This document shows, in pieces, positions 25,995-34,312 of a stretch of 64,000 nt of DNA. This stretch comes from CAZJAH01 sp964544155 (GTDB taxonomy: Bacteria > Bacteroidota > Ignavibacteria > Kapaibacteriales > UBA2268). The position numbers and the translations under genes are program-made. Location of the stretch: NCBI GenBank assembly GCA_964544155.1, contig CAZJAH010000012.1, positions 1-64,000 of the forward strand. Direction: 5' to 3'. How positions within the stretch are numbered: position 1 is the stretch's first letter; every line of letters begins with the position of its first letter. Below the pieces are notes generated by a model. It searched no databases. It was given only the letters and a program-made list of their open reading frames with translations, and was not told the origin of the DNA.

Positions 25995-27533
25995 ATGGAC
26001 TCTTTTGCCGATCAAATAGCCAATGCTTATATTTTAAATCAGTTTTGGCTGACTTTTTTGCTTGTAGTTTCGATGGTCCTTGTATCGCGTACCTTTGTGG
26101 CCGGCACCCGCTATTCACCCATACTTATTATAGTTGTGTTTGGATTGACAATGGGATATGTTATGGTAACTACCGGAATGGCAACTCCGGGTTTATCCGA
26201 ATTTCCGATTGTGGATTTTACGAGCAAGGTTACGATAACCGCCCTGATAGCCTCTTTTTTTGTCGGGGGGCAGGAATTACAGAAATTATTTTCAAAGAAG
26301 AAAATCGAGTTAAAAGATATTGTTGAGCAGTCTACTGAGGAGATTTTTTTGGGGACAAAATTCACTCAGTTCATGTTCCTTATTCGCGCTTTTTTTATTC
26401 TTATTGGTATTGAATCGCTTAAACGGGTTATTGTCGGTTATAATAATAACGCTCCTTTAGACAGTTTTTATCCCCTACTCGGATATATTGGCCTGGTAGG
26501 CTCGATTATCCTTATAGATTACAGAGCAAAAATAACCAACAAAGCAATCTATATTCGCAAGGGCATTTTGGAAACCGCTCTGATTATAGTTGTGTTAGTG
26601 TTATCATATTATATTGCCGGGTGGGTACGCGCGGTCATAGCGCTGCCGGAAATATTCTTTGCAATGATCTTATCAGTAACTTTAGGAATGATCTTTTCCC
26701 GCTGGAAGTTTGGCCCAACCATCCGTTCTCTGCTATTTGCGGGTATACCGGTAGTTCTGGCCGCCAATTTCATGGTGGGCGGTTCCCGTATTGCTGAAGC
26801 TTTTTCACTAAGCGGCATGACCGCCGTACTTTCCTTTGGCTTCTTTGGCCAGTTGCTATGGATGTTCGGAGGGCTCGCGCTGCTAATAAGTTTGGCTAAA
26901 GCAAATAATATAAGGAATCTGGCCCCCGGCATGGCAGGTTCGCTTTCACATTCTGGCCTTACAGGGGCTTGTACCGCCGGTGACCTGGGCTATGAAGCAC
27001 AAGTCCGCGCCCCGATCATGATCAACATCCCCTTTATCGGCCACATATTCGTTTTTTCAATTTTAGCGGCAAGCGCGACTGCAGGACACCTGATTATCTC
27101 CTACACTTTGTTAATAGTTGCTGCCGGGCTGATACTGACATATTGGGCTATTATCCTGCTTAGAAAATCGGGAAATGAAGACGCGAAAGAGATTAAAGGC
27201 CTGATGGTTTTTTCGTTAGGCTGGCAATTGGTGGCAGTCTTTGGAGGCTTGCTAATTCTCAATTTAGGTGGAATGGGGCTCAATGATTCTGTAATGGCCA
27301 ACGCGTCTGCCATTTCGCATTTCGGATTATTTGCCGCCATACAAGGAGGTATGTTTGGCGAAAAAGCTTCCGGATTAATTGCTTTTGTATTTGCCATGCC
27401 TTTTTTAGTGCATCCATTGGTCTTTGGAATTTTCGGCAAAACTGCTGAAAATGATGGCGTAATGCCCGCGAAACTGGTTTACTTTTTAATGATAACAGGC
27501 GTTTTAGGAGTATTATACGCCTTGATATTTTAA
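25995..27533 (+). CDS. Polytopic membrane protein, possible transporter
   Basis: A 512-residue protein made almost entirely of hydrophobic segments (about 12 or more helices). A glycine/serine-rich conserved-looking stretch lies near residues 313-330 (LAPGMAGSLSHSGLTGAC), reminiscent of re-entrant loops in secondary transporters such as glutamate:sodium symporters. I cannot assign a family. One cytosolic loop near residues 93-115 is charged. There is no signal peptide beyond the first helix and no operon partner. The substrate is unknown. Confidence 0.7.
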   Translation: MDSFADQIANAYILNQFWLTFLLVVSMVLVSRTFVAGTRYSPILIIVVFGLTMGYVMVTTGMATPGLSEFPIVDFTSKVTITALIASFFVGGQELQKLFSKKKIELKDIVEQSTEEIFLGTKFTQFMFLIRAFFILIGIESLKRVIVGYNNNAPLDSFYPLLGYIGLVGSIILIDYRAKITNKAIYIRKGILETALIIVVLVLSYYIAGWVRAVIALPEIFFAMILSVTLGMIFSRWKFGPTIRSLLFAGIPVVLAANFMVGGSRIAEAFSLSGMTAVLSFGFFGQLLWMFGGLALLISLAKANNIRNLAPGMAGSLSHSGLTGACTAGDLGYEAQVRAPIMINIPFIGHIFVFSILAASATAGHLIISYTLLIVAAGLILTYWAIILLRKSGNEDAKEIKGLMVFSLGWQLVAVFGGLLILNLGGMGLNDSVMANASAISHFGLFAAIQGGMFGEKASGLIAFVFAMPFLVHPLVFGIFGKTAENDGVMPAKLVYFLMITGVLGVLYALIF

Positions 27534-27794
27534 GGATTGATAAAGGCCGGTCTTTAATTAATTTATGTATGTGAAACTTACTATCAATGTTGTGAGTTTC
27601 CAGGTAGCAGAGATTTATTTACATTTGAATGACTTACTACATAATAAAAACAGAATTGATGCTCTTATTTAATTAAAATAATAAAAATATATCTTATTGA
27701 AAACTTGGGTATCTATTGCCCTGATGAGGATGTGTTAAAGGTCGCTACGAAGATATACAAAACTGACGTTAAACAATGATTAATACAAGTTTGA

Positions 27795-28379
27795 ATGAAA
27801 TGCAGATATTACATATTTCTTTTTATTCTCGCGGTTTTCAGCGCTGTTGCCGGGCAAAATGATTTTTTTAAAAAGCTCGCAAATGCTGCTGTCGAATTAA
27901 CACATCAGGAAGTAGAATATGACCCTGCATTTTTTCAGATCGATTATCCAAATGGTGACATCCCGGCCGGCAAAGGTGTTTGTACAGATGTAATTATCAG
28001 GGCTTACAGGAAGTTAGGCATAGACTTGCAAAAAGAAGTCCATGAGGATATGAAAGCTAATTTCAGCGCATATCCGGATAATTGGGGCCAAAACGAACCC
28101 GATCCGAATATCGACCACAGACGCGTACCAAATTTGATGGCCTTTTTTTCAAGGAAGGGGATAGTTCTTGAAATCACATATAATCCCGATGATTATAATC
28201 CGGGCGATATAATTTGCTGGGACCTCGGAAACGGCAAAACCCACATAGGCATAGTTTCCCCCAAAAAATCCTTTAACGGCAGCCGTTATCTTATTGTGCA
28301 TAATATTGGCGCAGGCCAGGTTCTCGAAGATTGCATCTTTGATTGCGACATTATAGGCCACTACAGGTATAAAGGCTAA
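27795..28379 (+). CDS. Secreted DUF1287 (NlpC/P60-like) protein
   Basis: A 194-residue protein with a cleavable signal peptide (residues 1-20, ending near VAGQ). It matches the DUF1287/YijF family: GKGVCTDVIIRAYRKLGID near residue 60 with the presumed nucleophile Cys, the DHRRVPNLMAFF block near 107, and DYNPGDIICWDLGNGKTHIGIV near 135 with the His. These are features of NlpC/P60-like amidases. It is probably periplasmic. The substrate is unproven; a cell-wall role is suggested by the fold. Confidence 0.8.
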   Translation: MKCRYYIFLFILAVFSAVAGQNDFFKKLANAAVELTHQEVEYDPAFFQIDYPNGDIPAGKGVCTDVIIRAYRKLGIDLQKEVHEDMKANFSAYPDNWGQNEPDPNIDHRRVPNLMAFFSRKGIVLEITYNPDDYNPGDIICWDLGNGKTHIGIVSPKKSFNGSRYLIVHNIGAGQVLEDCIFDCDIIGHYRYKG

Positions 28380-28519
28380 CAGCACGATATTAGGTTGCCA
28401 TCTTATCAATCAATCAAATAATTTCTCCGATAATTAGGCATCCCTAAACTAAGCATGTTGTAATTGCGTCAGGAATTCAGAAGAAATAATATATATAAAT
28501 TATACTTTGGAGTGCCTAT

Positions 28520-30754
28520 ATGATGAATTTTTACCGCTTTTTGGCCGGCATTTTGGTATTTGCCGCCTTTATATCTCTAAATAACAGAGCTTTCGCCGGA
28601 AACCTGGAGCTTAAATACAGAATCCAGCTTCCTGACAACATAGAATACGAAGATGATACTGAAGTAGAAATTGACATTGAAAACATCAATCCAACATATG
28701 CCGTGACCGGTATAGTTGCTAAATGGAAGATCAGGCTTGCGAATGAATCCGATTTTCTCTATGAATTCGAAGATGACGATATAGACGACCTGCCCCCGAC
28801 CGAAAAATTCACATATAACTTCGGCAGCCTGCCCTGGACTGAATTACAGCCGGGTCTTTCATATGTGTCGGAGTATTCTTTTGAAGCCGATTTCGATGAA
28901 GACATGTCAAATAACACTCTGCAATGGGAATTTTCTGTCAGTGGCGGATATATTTTACGGACCGCGGCCATCAGCAATATGATACTTTATCTCGAGAACA
29001 ATTATAATTCTGAAACGCTTAACCGGACAGTGGGATATTTGCCTCAAAACTATCTTCAGTCAGGAGCCAGGTTGAGTATGTCCATAGATGGGACGGACGA
29101 ATTTGAAATAGATAAGCCATATTGGGTAGGGTTTGTTGATTTCAACAAATACGGTTTATATTCTCACGCCACAAGTATACTTATGTTAGACGCGAAGACA
29201 GGAGATATCGAGGAACGGAAAGGTAATTGGTATCCCTCTGTAAATGGCTCATCTTTCGGAGAATTGTATGATTTAGATTTGAGCCGGTTTTATGGAGATA
29301 TTCCTAAAGGCGCCGTTCAGAAAGAAGACGATTTTATTTTTCAAATTAACAATGAGCCGGCAAATGAGGCTGGCAACTGCGTACTTTTGGTCACAGGGAA
29401 ACCATCAAGCCTGAGAGATAGCAGTGCCTTTAGAGCTAGTGCCAGAACAATGCGGAATGAATTTACAAACGAAGAAAATGGCCCTGAAATGTCACCTGAT
29501 GACATTCACGAACTAAATAACCCCACCGCTGAACAACTCTATAATAAAATTCTGGAATTAAGCGGAAAATGCAGCAATATCACTTTTTATTATATAGGCC
29601 ACGCGGAGCAGAGTACCGGAATTGATTTAAGTGATTTTCAATACGGGTTCTATGACCTGCTGAATGTTTTTTGCGACGCGAATTTTACAAATATTACCAT
29701 GTTGGTTGATTGCTGCTATTCCGGACAATTGGTAGCGGAATTGGATAATATCGATCCAGATTTAAAAAATGGAAAAAACATTTCGATTTTCACATCCAGC
29801 GATGGTGAAAGTGAATCAAAACTAAGAGAATTGGATTATACAAGAACAGACGGTACAACACTTCAAACAGGTATAGGCGCTTTTACAAATTCGCTTGTAA
29901 CGAGTTTCGGCAATCCGGATATCGACACAGATGGCAACGGTAAAACTTCCTGGAAAGAGGCTTTTGAAGACGCCCTCAATAGAAATCCCTTAATCAATGA
30001 AGGCACTGATCACAGGCTTAATGATCAGAAACCACAGCAGGGAAGCTTTGAAAGCGTTCCTGAAGAAGAAAACGATAAGATCAGTTTTCATCAGTCGGGT
30101 TTGAATTTCAAAATTAATTCAGGGCTTAATACCGGACAAAGCTTTAATATCGAAGTATCCTATGGTTCGAATCTTTTTGGGCAGCCAGCCGAACCTGATA
30201 TATTGGAAGCATCAACCGGAAGGCTTTTTGATATTGAACTCATGGGCCATGACGGATCGGATTTCGATGTGGACATAGAATTTCCTTACAATCAATTCTA
30301 TGATAATTTCGAAACCACAGAAGGCAATTATGGAGTTATTTACAGGGAATCAGGCAGTATGGCCTGGAAAATTCACACCCCTACGGAATATGACGGGCAG
30401 ACTATGACTTTTACCGCTATCGGCGTTGATCATTTCAGCCAATGGGCACTGGCAAAAGTTGAAGGAAGCACTTCAGTCATATCGGCTGAAGGTACAGGTA
30501 TTTTTATCGAAACTTATCCTAATCCATTCGGTGAAGAGTTTGCAGTAGATGTCACTCTCGAAAAAGCAGGTAATGTGAGAATCGAAATCGTTGACATTTC
30601 GGGCAGGACAATTAAAAGCCTGAAAGCCGGGTACCGGCCGGCAGGCAAGTATACATATAACTTTAATGCCAATGATTTTACAAGCGGTTTTTATACATTA
30701 AAAATAACCGCAGGCACCGATTCAGAAATAAAGCAAATTATAAACTTGAAATAA
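28520..30754 (+). CDS. Secreted caspase-like (clan CD) protein with T9SS sorting domain
   Basis: A 744-residue protein. A signal peptide (1-26) is followed by beta-rich regions. A caspase/legumain-like domain lies at about residues 290-480, with His near 359 in YYIGHAEQ and Cys near 397 in LVDCCYSG, the clan CD catalytic pair. A DIDTDGNGKTSWKEAF segment near 470 resembles a calcium-binding loop. The C-terminal 75 residues are a type A T9SS sorting domain (YPNPFGEEF, GNVRIEIVDISGR, SGFYTLKI). It is therefore exported and probably attached to the cell surface. This domain ties the genome to the Bacteroidetes/Chlorobi/Ignavibacteria group. The substrate is unknown. Confidence 0.85.
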   Translation: MMNFYRFLAGILVFAAFISLNNRAFAGNLELKYRIQLPDNIEYEDDTEVEIDIENINPTYAVTGIVAKWKIRLANESDFLYEFEDDDIDDLPPTEKFTYNFGSLPWTELQPGLSYVSEYSFEADFDEDMSNNTLQWEFSVSGGYILRTAAISNMILYLENNYNSETLNRTVGYLPQNYLQSGARLSMSIDGTDEFEIDKPYWVGFVDFNKYGLYSHATSILMLDAKTGDIEERKGNWYPSVNGSSFGELYDLDLSRFYGDIPKGAVQKEDDFIFQINNEPANEAGNCVLLVTGKPSSLRDSSAFRASARTMRNEFTNEENGPEMSPDDIHELNNPTAEQLYNKILELSGKCSNITFYYIGHAEQSTGIDLSDFQYGFYDLLNVFCDANFTNITMLVDCCYSGQLVAELDNIDPDLKNGKNISIFTSSDGESESKLRELDYTRTDGTTLQTGIGAFTNSLVTSFGNPDIDTDGNGKTSWKEAFEDALNRNPLINEGTDHRLNDQKPQQGSFESVPEEENDKISFHQSGLNFKINSGLNTGQSFNIEVSYGSNLFGQPAEPDILEASTGRLFDIELMGHDGSDFDVDIEFPYNQFYDNFETTEGNYGVIYRESGSMAWKIHTPTEYDGQTMTFTAIGVDHFSQWALAKVEGSTSVISAEGTGIFIETYPNPFGEEFAVDVTLEKAGNVRIEIVDISGRTIKSLKAGYRPAGKYTYNFNANDFTSGFYTLKITAGTDSEIKQIINLK

Positions 30755-30790
30755 TTGATTTCAGAAATAATAATGTAAAATGAAATAATA

Positions 30791-30832
30791 TGGCAGGCAT
30801 TGTTGTGGGAAACAATTCCTGCCATTGTTTTT
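30791..30832 (+). terminator. Terminator after the caspase-like gene
   Basis: TGGCAGG (30791-30797) pairs with CCTGCCA (30818-30824). The stem continues inside as ATTGTT/AACAAT, and TTGTTTTTT follows. Confidence 0.85.
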
Positions 30833-30835
30833 TAA

Positions 30836-30863
30836 CAAAAAAGCAGGCCGGAGCCTGCTTTTT
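30836..30863. terminator. Bidirectional terminator between convergent genes
   Basis: AAGCAGGC (30841-30848) and GCCTGCTT (30853-30860) form a perfect stem with a CGGA loop, flanked by an A-run on the left and a T-run on the right. It can therefore terminate the minus-strand ctp gene as well as plus-strand transcripts. Confidence 0.8.
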
Positions 30864-30888
30864 AAGTTTGCTTTAAAAGGAAATTGCT

Positions 30889-32481
30889 TTAGTTTAATTT
30901 GGCGAATTTTTCGGCTGCGGGGAATAGCTCTATGGCTTTTTGGATCTGAGGATAAACAGGCAGGAATACCTGAGCTGCTTCGTTATTATCCCACACTGCG
31001 TTGGCTATTCGCGATTTAGCTGCTCTAAAGAGATATTCCTTATCGGTATTGAACTGCTCTTCGTCCCATTCAATATCTTTAGATTTTACCAGCTCTTTGA
31101 ATTCTTCGAGGTATTCACCCTCAATATCAAAATCCCTCAGGAATGCTTTGAAATCCTTCTCGTATTTGGCCTTGAATTCATCGCCGTGCTTAGAAAGAAA
31201 ATTCATGGCGAAACTATTGAAAACATTCTTCATTCTAATTTGGATGCTTAATTTTGTAAGCGTATCATACTTAACTATATAATCAGGCATAATACCTCCG
31301 CCGCCAACAACTTTCCTTCCGCCTATGGTGTGGTGTATCGGCAGGTCAGTGCCCTCCGCGGCAAGCTCTTCCAGCTTATGGTCGAGATTATCGCCTTCTT
31401 TAAGATCGAGCCTGTCCTGCATTTTCACGTAAGCATCCTTGTCGTCATAAGGCCTTTGAATGCACCTTCCCGAAGGGGTGTAATACCTTGATATAGTCAG
31501 CCTGAAGGCCGAACCGTCGCTAAGGGGGTATTCATTCTGCACCAGGCCCTTTCCAAATGATGTTTCTCCTATCACAAGCCCCCTGTCGAGGTCCTGTACC
31601 GCGCCTGATACGATCTCGCTGGCAGAAGCCGAGCCGTAATCGATCAGTACTATAAGGGGTACTTTCTCGTACTTGCCGCCATCCGTGGAGTGATACTCAT
31701 TATCGAACTGAGGCAGCCTTCCTTTGGTATAAACTATTTTGTGGCCGCCGGGGATGAATTCGTCAGCCATTTTGAAGGCTTCGCTCAGATAGCCACCGGG
31801 GTTGCCCCTAAGGTCAAGTATAAGCTTTTTCATGCCTTTATTGCTGAGCACTTCAAGCGAGTCCATCATTTCGATATGAGTAGTTGCCATAAACCTGTTA
31901 ACGGAGATATAGCCAATATCCGTACCGTCGATAAGGAAAGATGCGTCAACACTGTACAGGGGAATTTTATCTCTGATTATTTCAAAATCGATAAGATCGG
32001 CAGTGCCTTCGCGTTTAATGGTGCATACCACTTTTGTGCCCCCCGGGCCACGCAGTTTATCCTGTATGGTAGAATTATCCGCGGCGATAATGCTCTCGCC
32101 GTCCACTTTAACTATTTTATCTCCGGCCATGATTCCGACTTCCTGGCTTGGGCCGCCTGAAAGAGCGGAAATTATATTCAGCGTATCATCTATCATCGAA
32201 TACTGAACGCCTATGCCTTCGAAATTACCGCGGAAATCTTCCTTTACGTCTTTCATTTTTTCTGCAGAAATATATACAGAGTGCGGATCGAGCTCTTTAA
32301 GCATTCCGATAATGGCCGCTTCGCCGAGCTTATCGACATCAACATCCTCAACGTAGTTCTTCTGGGCTGTACCCAGCACCTGGTTGAATTTTTTCAGCTG
32401 TTCATATACATCTGCGCCAAAAGCAGCCTGCAAGGGCAGGATAAGTATTACAAGTACTGCAATGTATTTTAATTTCGTCAT
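30889..32481 (-). CDS. C-terminal processing peptidase (S41 family)
   Basis: A 530-residue protease of the CtpA/Prc type. Signal peptide at 1-22; PDZ domain near 80-170 (GIGVQYS, VGIMAGDKIVKVDGE); S41 catalytic domain near 190-360 with the substrate pocket LILDLRGNPGGYL, the nucleophile Ser in DYGSASASEIVSGA, and the Lys in GETSFGKGLVQ. About 150 C-terminal residues form a helical extension common in FCB homologues. It is periplasmic, acting in protein processing or quality control. It is transcribed alone on the minus strand and ends at the shared terminator. Confidence 0.93.
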   Translation of the reverse strand: MTKLKYIAVLVILILPLQAAFGADVYEQLKKFNQVLGTAQKNYVEDVDVDKLGEAAIIGMLKELDPHSVYISAEKMKDVKEDFRGNFEGIGVQYSMIDDTLNIISALSGGPSQEVGIMAGDKIVKVDGESIIAADNSTIQDKLRGPGGTKVVCTIKREGTADLIDFEIIRDKIPLYSVDASFLIDGTDIGYISVNRFMATTHIEMMDSLEVLSNKGMKKLILDLRGNPGGYLSEAFKMADEFIPGGHKIVYTKGRLPQFDNEYHSTDGGKYEKVPLIVLIDYGSASASEIVSGAVQDLDRGLVIGETSFGKGLVQNEYPLSDGSAFRLTISRYYTPSGRCIQRPYDDKDAYVKMQDRLDLKEGDNLDHKLEELAAEGTDLPIHHTIGGRKVVGGGGIMPDYIVKYDTLTKLSIQIRMKNVFNSFAMNFLSKHGDEFKAKYEKDFKAFLRDFDIEGEYLEEFKELVKSKDIEWDEEQFNTDKEYLFRAAKSRIANAVWDNNEAAQVFLPVYPQIQKAIELFPAAEKFAKLN

Positions 32482-32577
32482 TAATACTCCATTGGTATGT
32501 TAAATTCTTAAATCCTATCTGAATGACGTGCCTGTAAAGAATATAGTTACAGCCTATTGATTTTTCTTAGTTGTGGC

Positions 32578-34233
32578 TTATTTCATTATTTTTATAAACG
32601 AAGCCCCGCCGCTCAGATAACGCACATTTTCAAATCCGGATGTTTTTAGTATTATCAAAGCTTCGTAAGAGCGAAGCCCTCTTTCACATACTGTAATTAC
32701 AGGATTATGTTTCAAATGCAGCGGAATTTTATCCCTCAGCTCGCTGAGGGGAATGTTCAAAGTGCCTTCGGGAAGAGCGCCATCACCGATTTCATCCTTT
32801 TCCCTTACGTCGATTACCTGGGAGATTTCATCATCAGGCAGGCGGCTTAGGGATTTGGCCCCTCTTACTTTATCTTCGGCCATGTATCCCAGGAAATTAA
32901 GAATGCTCACAGGCCCGGAATGAGGCGGTGTGTACGCGTGCTCAGATTCCATAAGTGAGCTGTATGTTTCGCCGCGCGAAGCAAACGCGCAAAAGGTATC
33001 TAAGTAGCGTGTAACTTCGCCTTCTCCCGCGAGCTGCAGGCCGAGCAGTTTGCCGGTGCGCTTTTCATATATCATTTTTCCGTAGATTTCCTGTGCGTCA
33101 GGGTGATATTCAGGCCTGTCCTTCATTGAAATAAAAACGCTGTCAGTATCGTAACCGCAATTTTCCGCGGAAGATGTATTCAGGCCGCAGGATGCTGTTA
33201 TTAAGTCAAATACTTTAATGGAGACAGCTCCTGCGGCTCCAGCGAAGCTGTTGATCGTCCCGGCAATATTATCAGCGGCAACGCGGCCCTGCCTGTTGGC
33301 TATCGACCCCAGCGGCAGAAAGCACATAGAGCCTGTTATCAGGTTCCTGACTGAAACGCAGTCACCGGCTGCATATATATCCGGGTCTGAACTGCGCATA
33401 TACTCATCCACTCTAATAAGGCCGTTTTCGGTAGTAATACCGGCCTTTTCGGCTATAGCGCTTTCAGGCTTTACCCCGAGGCATAGAAATACCATATCCG
33501 CGTCAAATTCTCCAAGATCGGTTTTTACTACGGGATTTCCACTATCATTAATGAAGATTTCTTTTACCGTGCAGGCAGTTTTTATACTTATATCATTTTC
33601 TTCCAGCCTTTTTCGGAGTATGGTGGAAATCTCTTCATCCAAGGTTTTAGGCAGAAGCCTGTCTTCTTTTTCAATCAGGATAGTTTCTATTCCCCACATA
33701 GCGGTTGTGGCTTCTGCCAGTTCACAACCTATATATCCGCCTCCGATAATGATTGCTTTGCCTATCTGCCCGGTTTGGGCTTTTTCGCGGAATTGTCTGG
33801 CATCCAAAGGATTATGAAATGTGAATATTTTATCCGATTCAGCGCAGGGAAATGGCACCGGCATAGTACTGGCGCCAGTTGCTATCAGTAGTTTATCATA
33901 TTTCAGGACAAATTCTTTGCCTGTATTAATATCGAGGCATTTAACAGAGTTAATATCCCTGTTGATCTCCAGGGCTTTAGTATTTGTTAGAGCTTTTATG
34001 CCTTTTATTTTTTCAAAAAATTTTTCATCGCGTACAAGCCCGTAGGGCGTTTTCATTAGCTCGTCGAATGACTGCACTTCGCCTGAAGCGTAAAAAGGCA
34101 TACCGCAGGATCCATAGGATAAAAAAGAGCGTTGCTCGATGATCGTGATCTCTGTTTCTGCTTCCAGCCTCCTTAATCTTGCGGCTGCTTTGCATCCGGC
34201 CGCCATACCGCCAATTATAACTACCTTTTTCAT
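32578..34233 (-). CDS. CoA-disulfide reductase / polysulfide reductase-like flavoprotein with rhodanese domain
   Basis: A 551-residue protein. The N-terminal pyridine nucleotide-disulfide oxidoreductase part has the FAD site VIIGGMAAGCKAA at residues 5-17, the single redox Cys C43 in SYGSCGMP (the CoA-disulfide reductase position), the NAD(P)-binding IIIGGGYIGCELAE and the second FAD motif YAAGDC. The C-terminal rhodanese domain has the active Cys in TVCERGLRS. Such fusions reduce CoA-disulfide or CoA-persulfide and polysulfide with NAD(P)H. I chose the ATG at 34233 with AAAGG upstream; the open frame extends to 34341 without family similarity. It is placed next to the redox complexes, but a terminator separates it. 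Confidence 0.88.
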   Translation of the reverse strand: MKKVVIIGGMAAGCKAAARLRRLEAETEITIIEQRSFLSYGSCGMPFYASGEVQSFDELMKTPYGLVRDEKFFEKIKGIKALTNTKALEINRDINSVKCLDINTGKEFVLKYDKLLIATGASTMPVPFPCAESDKIFTFHNPLDARQFREKAQTGQIGKAIIIGGGYIGCELAEATTAMWGIETILIEKEDRLLPKTLDEEISTILRKRLEENDISIKTACTVKEIFINDSGNPVVKTDLGEFDADMVFLCLGVKPESAIAEKAGITTENGLIRVDEYMRSSDPDIYAAGDCVSVRNLITGSMCFLPLGSIANRQGRVAADNIAGTINSFAGAAGAVSIKVFDLITASCGLNTSSAENCGYDTDSVFISMKDRPEYHPDAQEIYGKMIYEKRTGKLLGLQLAGEGEVTRYLDTFCAFASRGETYSSLMESEHAYTPPHSGPVSILNFLGYMAEDKVRGAKSLSRLPDDEISQVIDVREKDEIGDGALPEGTLNIPLSELRDKIPLHLKHNPVITVCERGLRSYEALIILKTSGFENVRYLSGGASFIKIMK

Positions 34234-34257
34234 CGCATAGCCTTTCGATTTATAAAT

Positions 34258-34294
34258 AAAAAAAGTAATTATCTCCGCCGGGAGATAATTACTT
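34258..34294 (-). terminator. Terminator of the Hmc-like operon
   Basis: A 14-base perfect stem (34263-34276 with 34281-34294, four-base loop) is followed on the minus strand by a run of seven T residues (A-run at 34258-34264 on the plus strand). It lies 19 bases beyond the stop of the NrfD-cytochrome gene. Confidence 0.9.
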
Positions 34295-34312
34295 AAATAT
34301 ATGAAAGTTTTA

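Noticed and set aside
25995..27533. Firm assignment to the GltS glutamate symporter family
   Set aside because: Only a general Gly/Ser-rich resemblance; the diagnostic motifs could not be confirmed.
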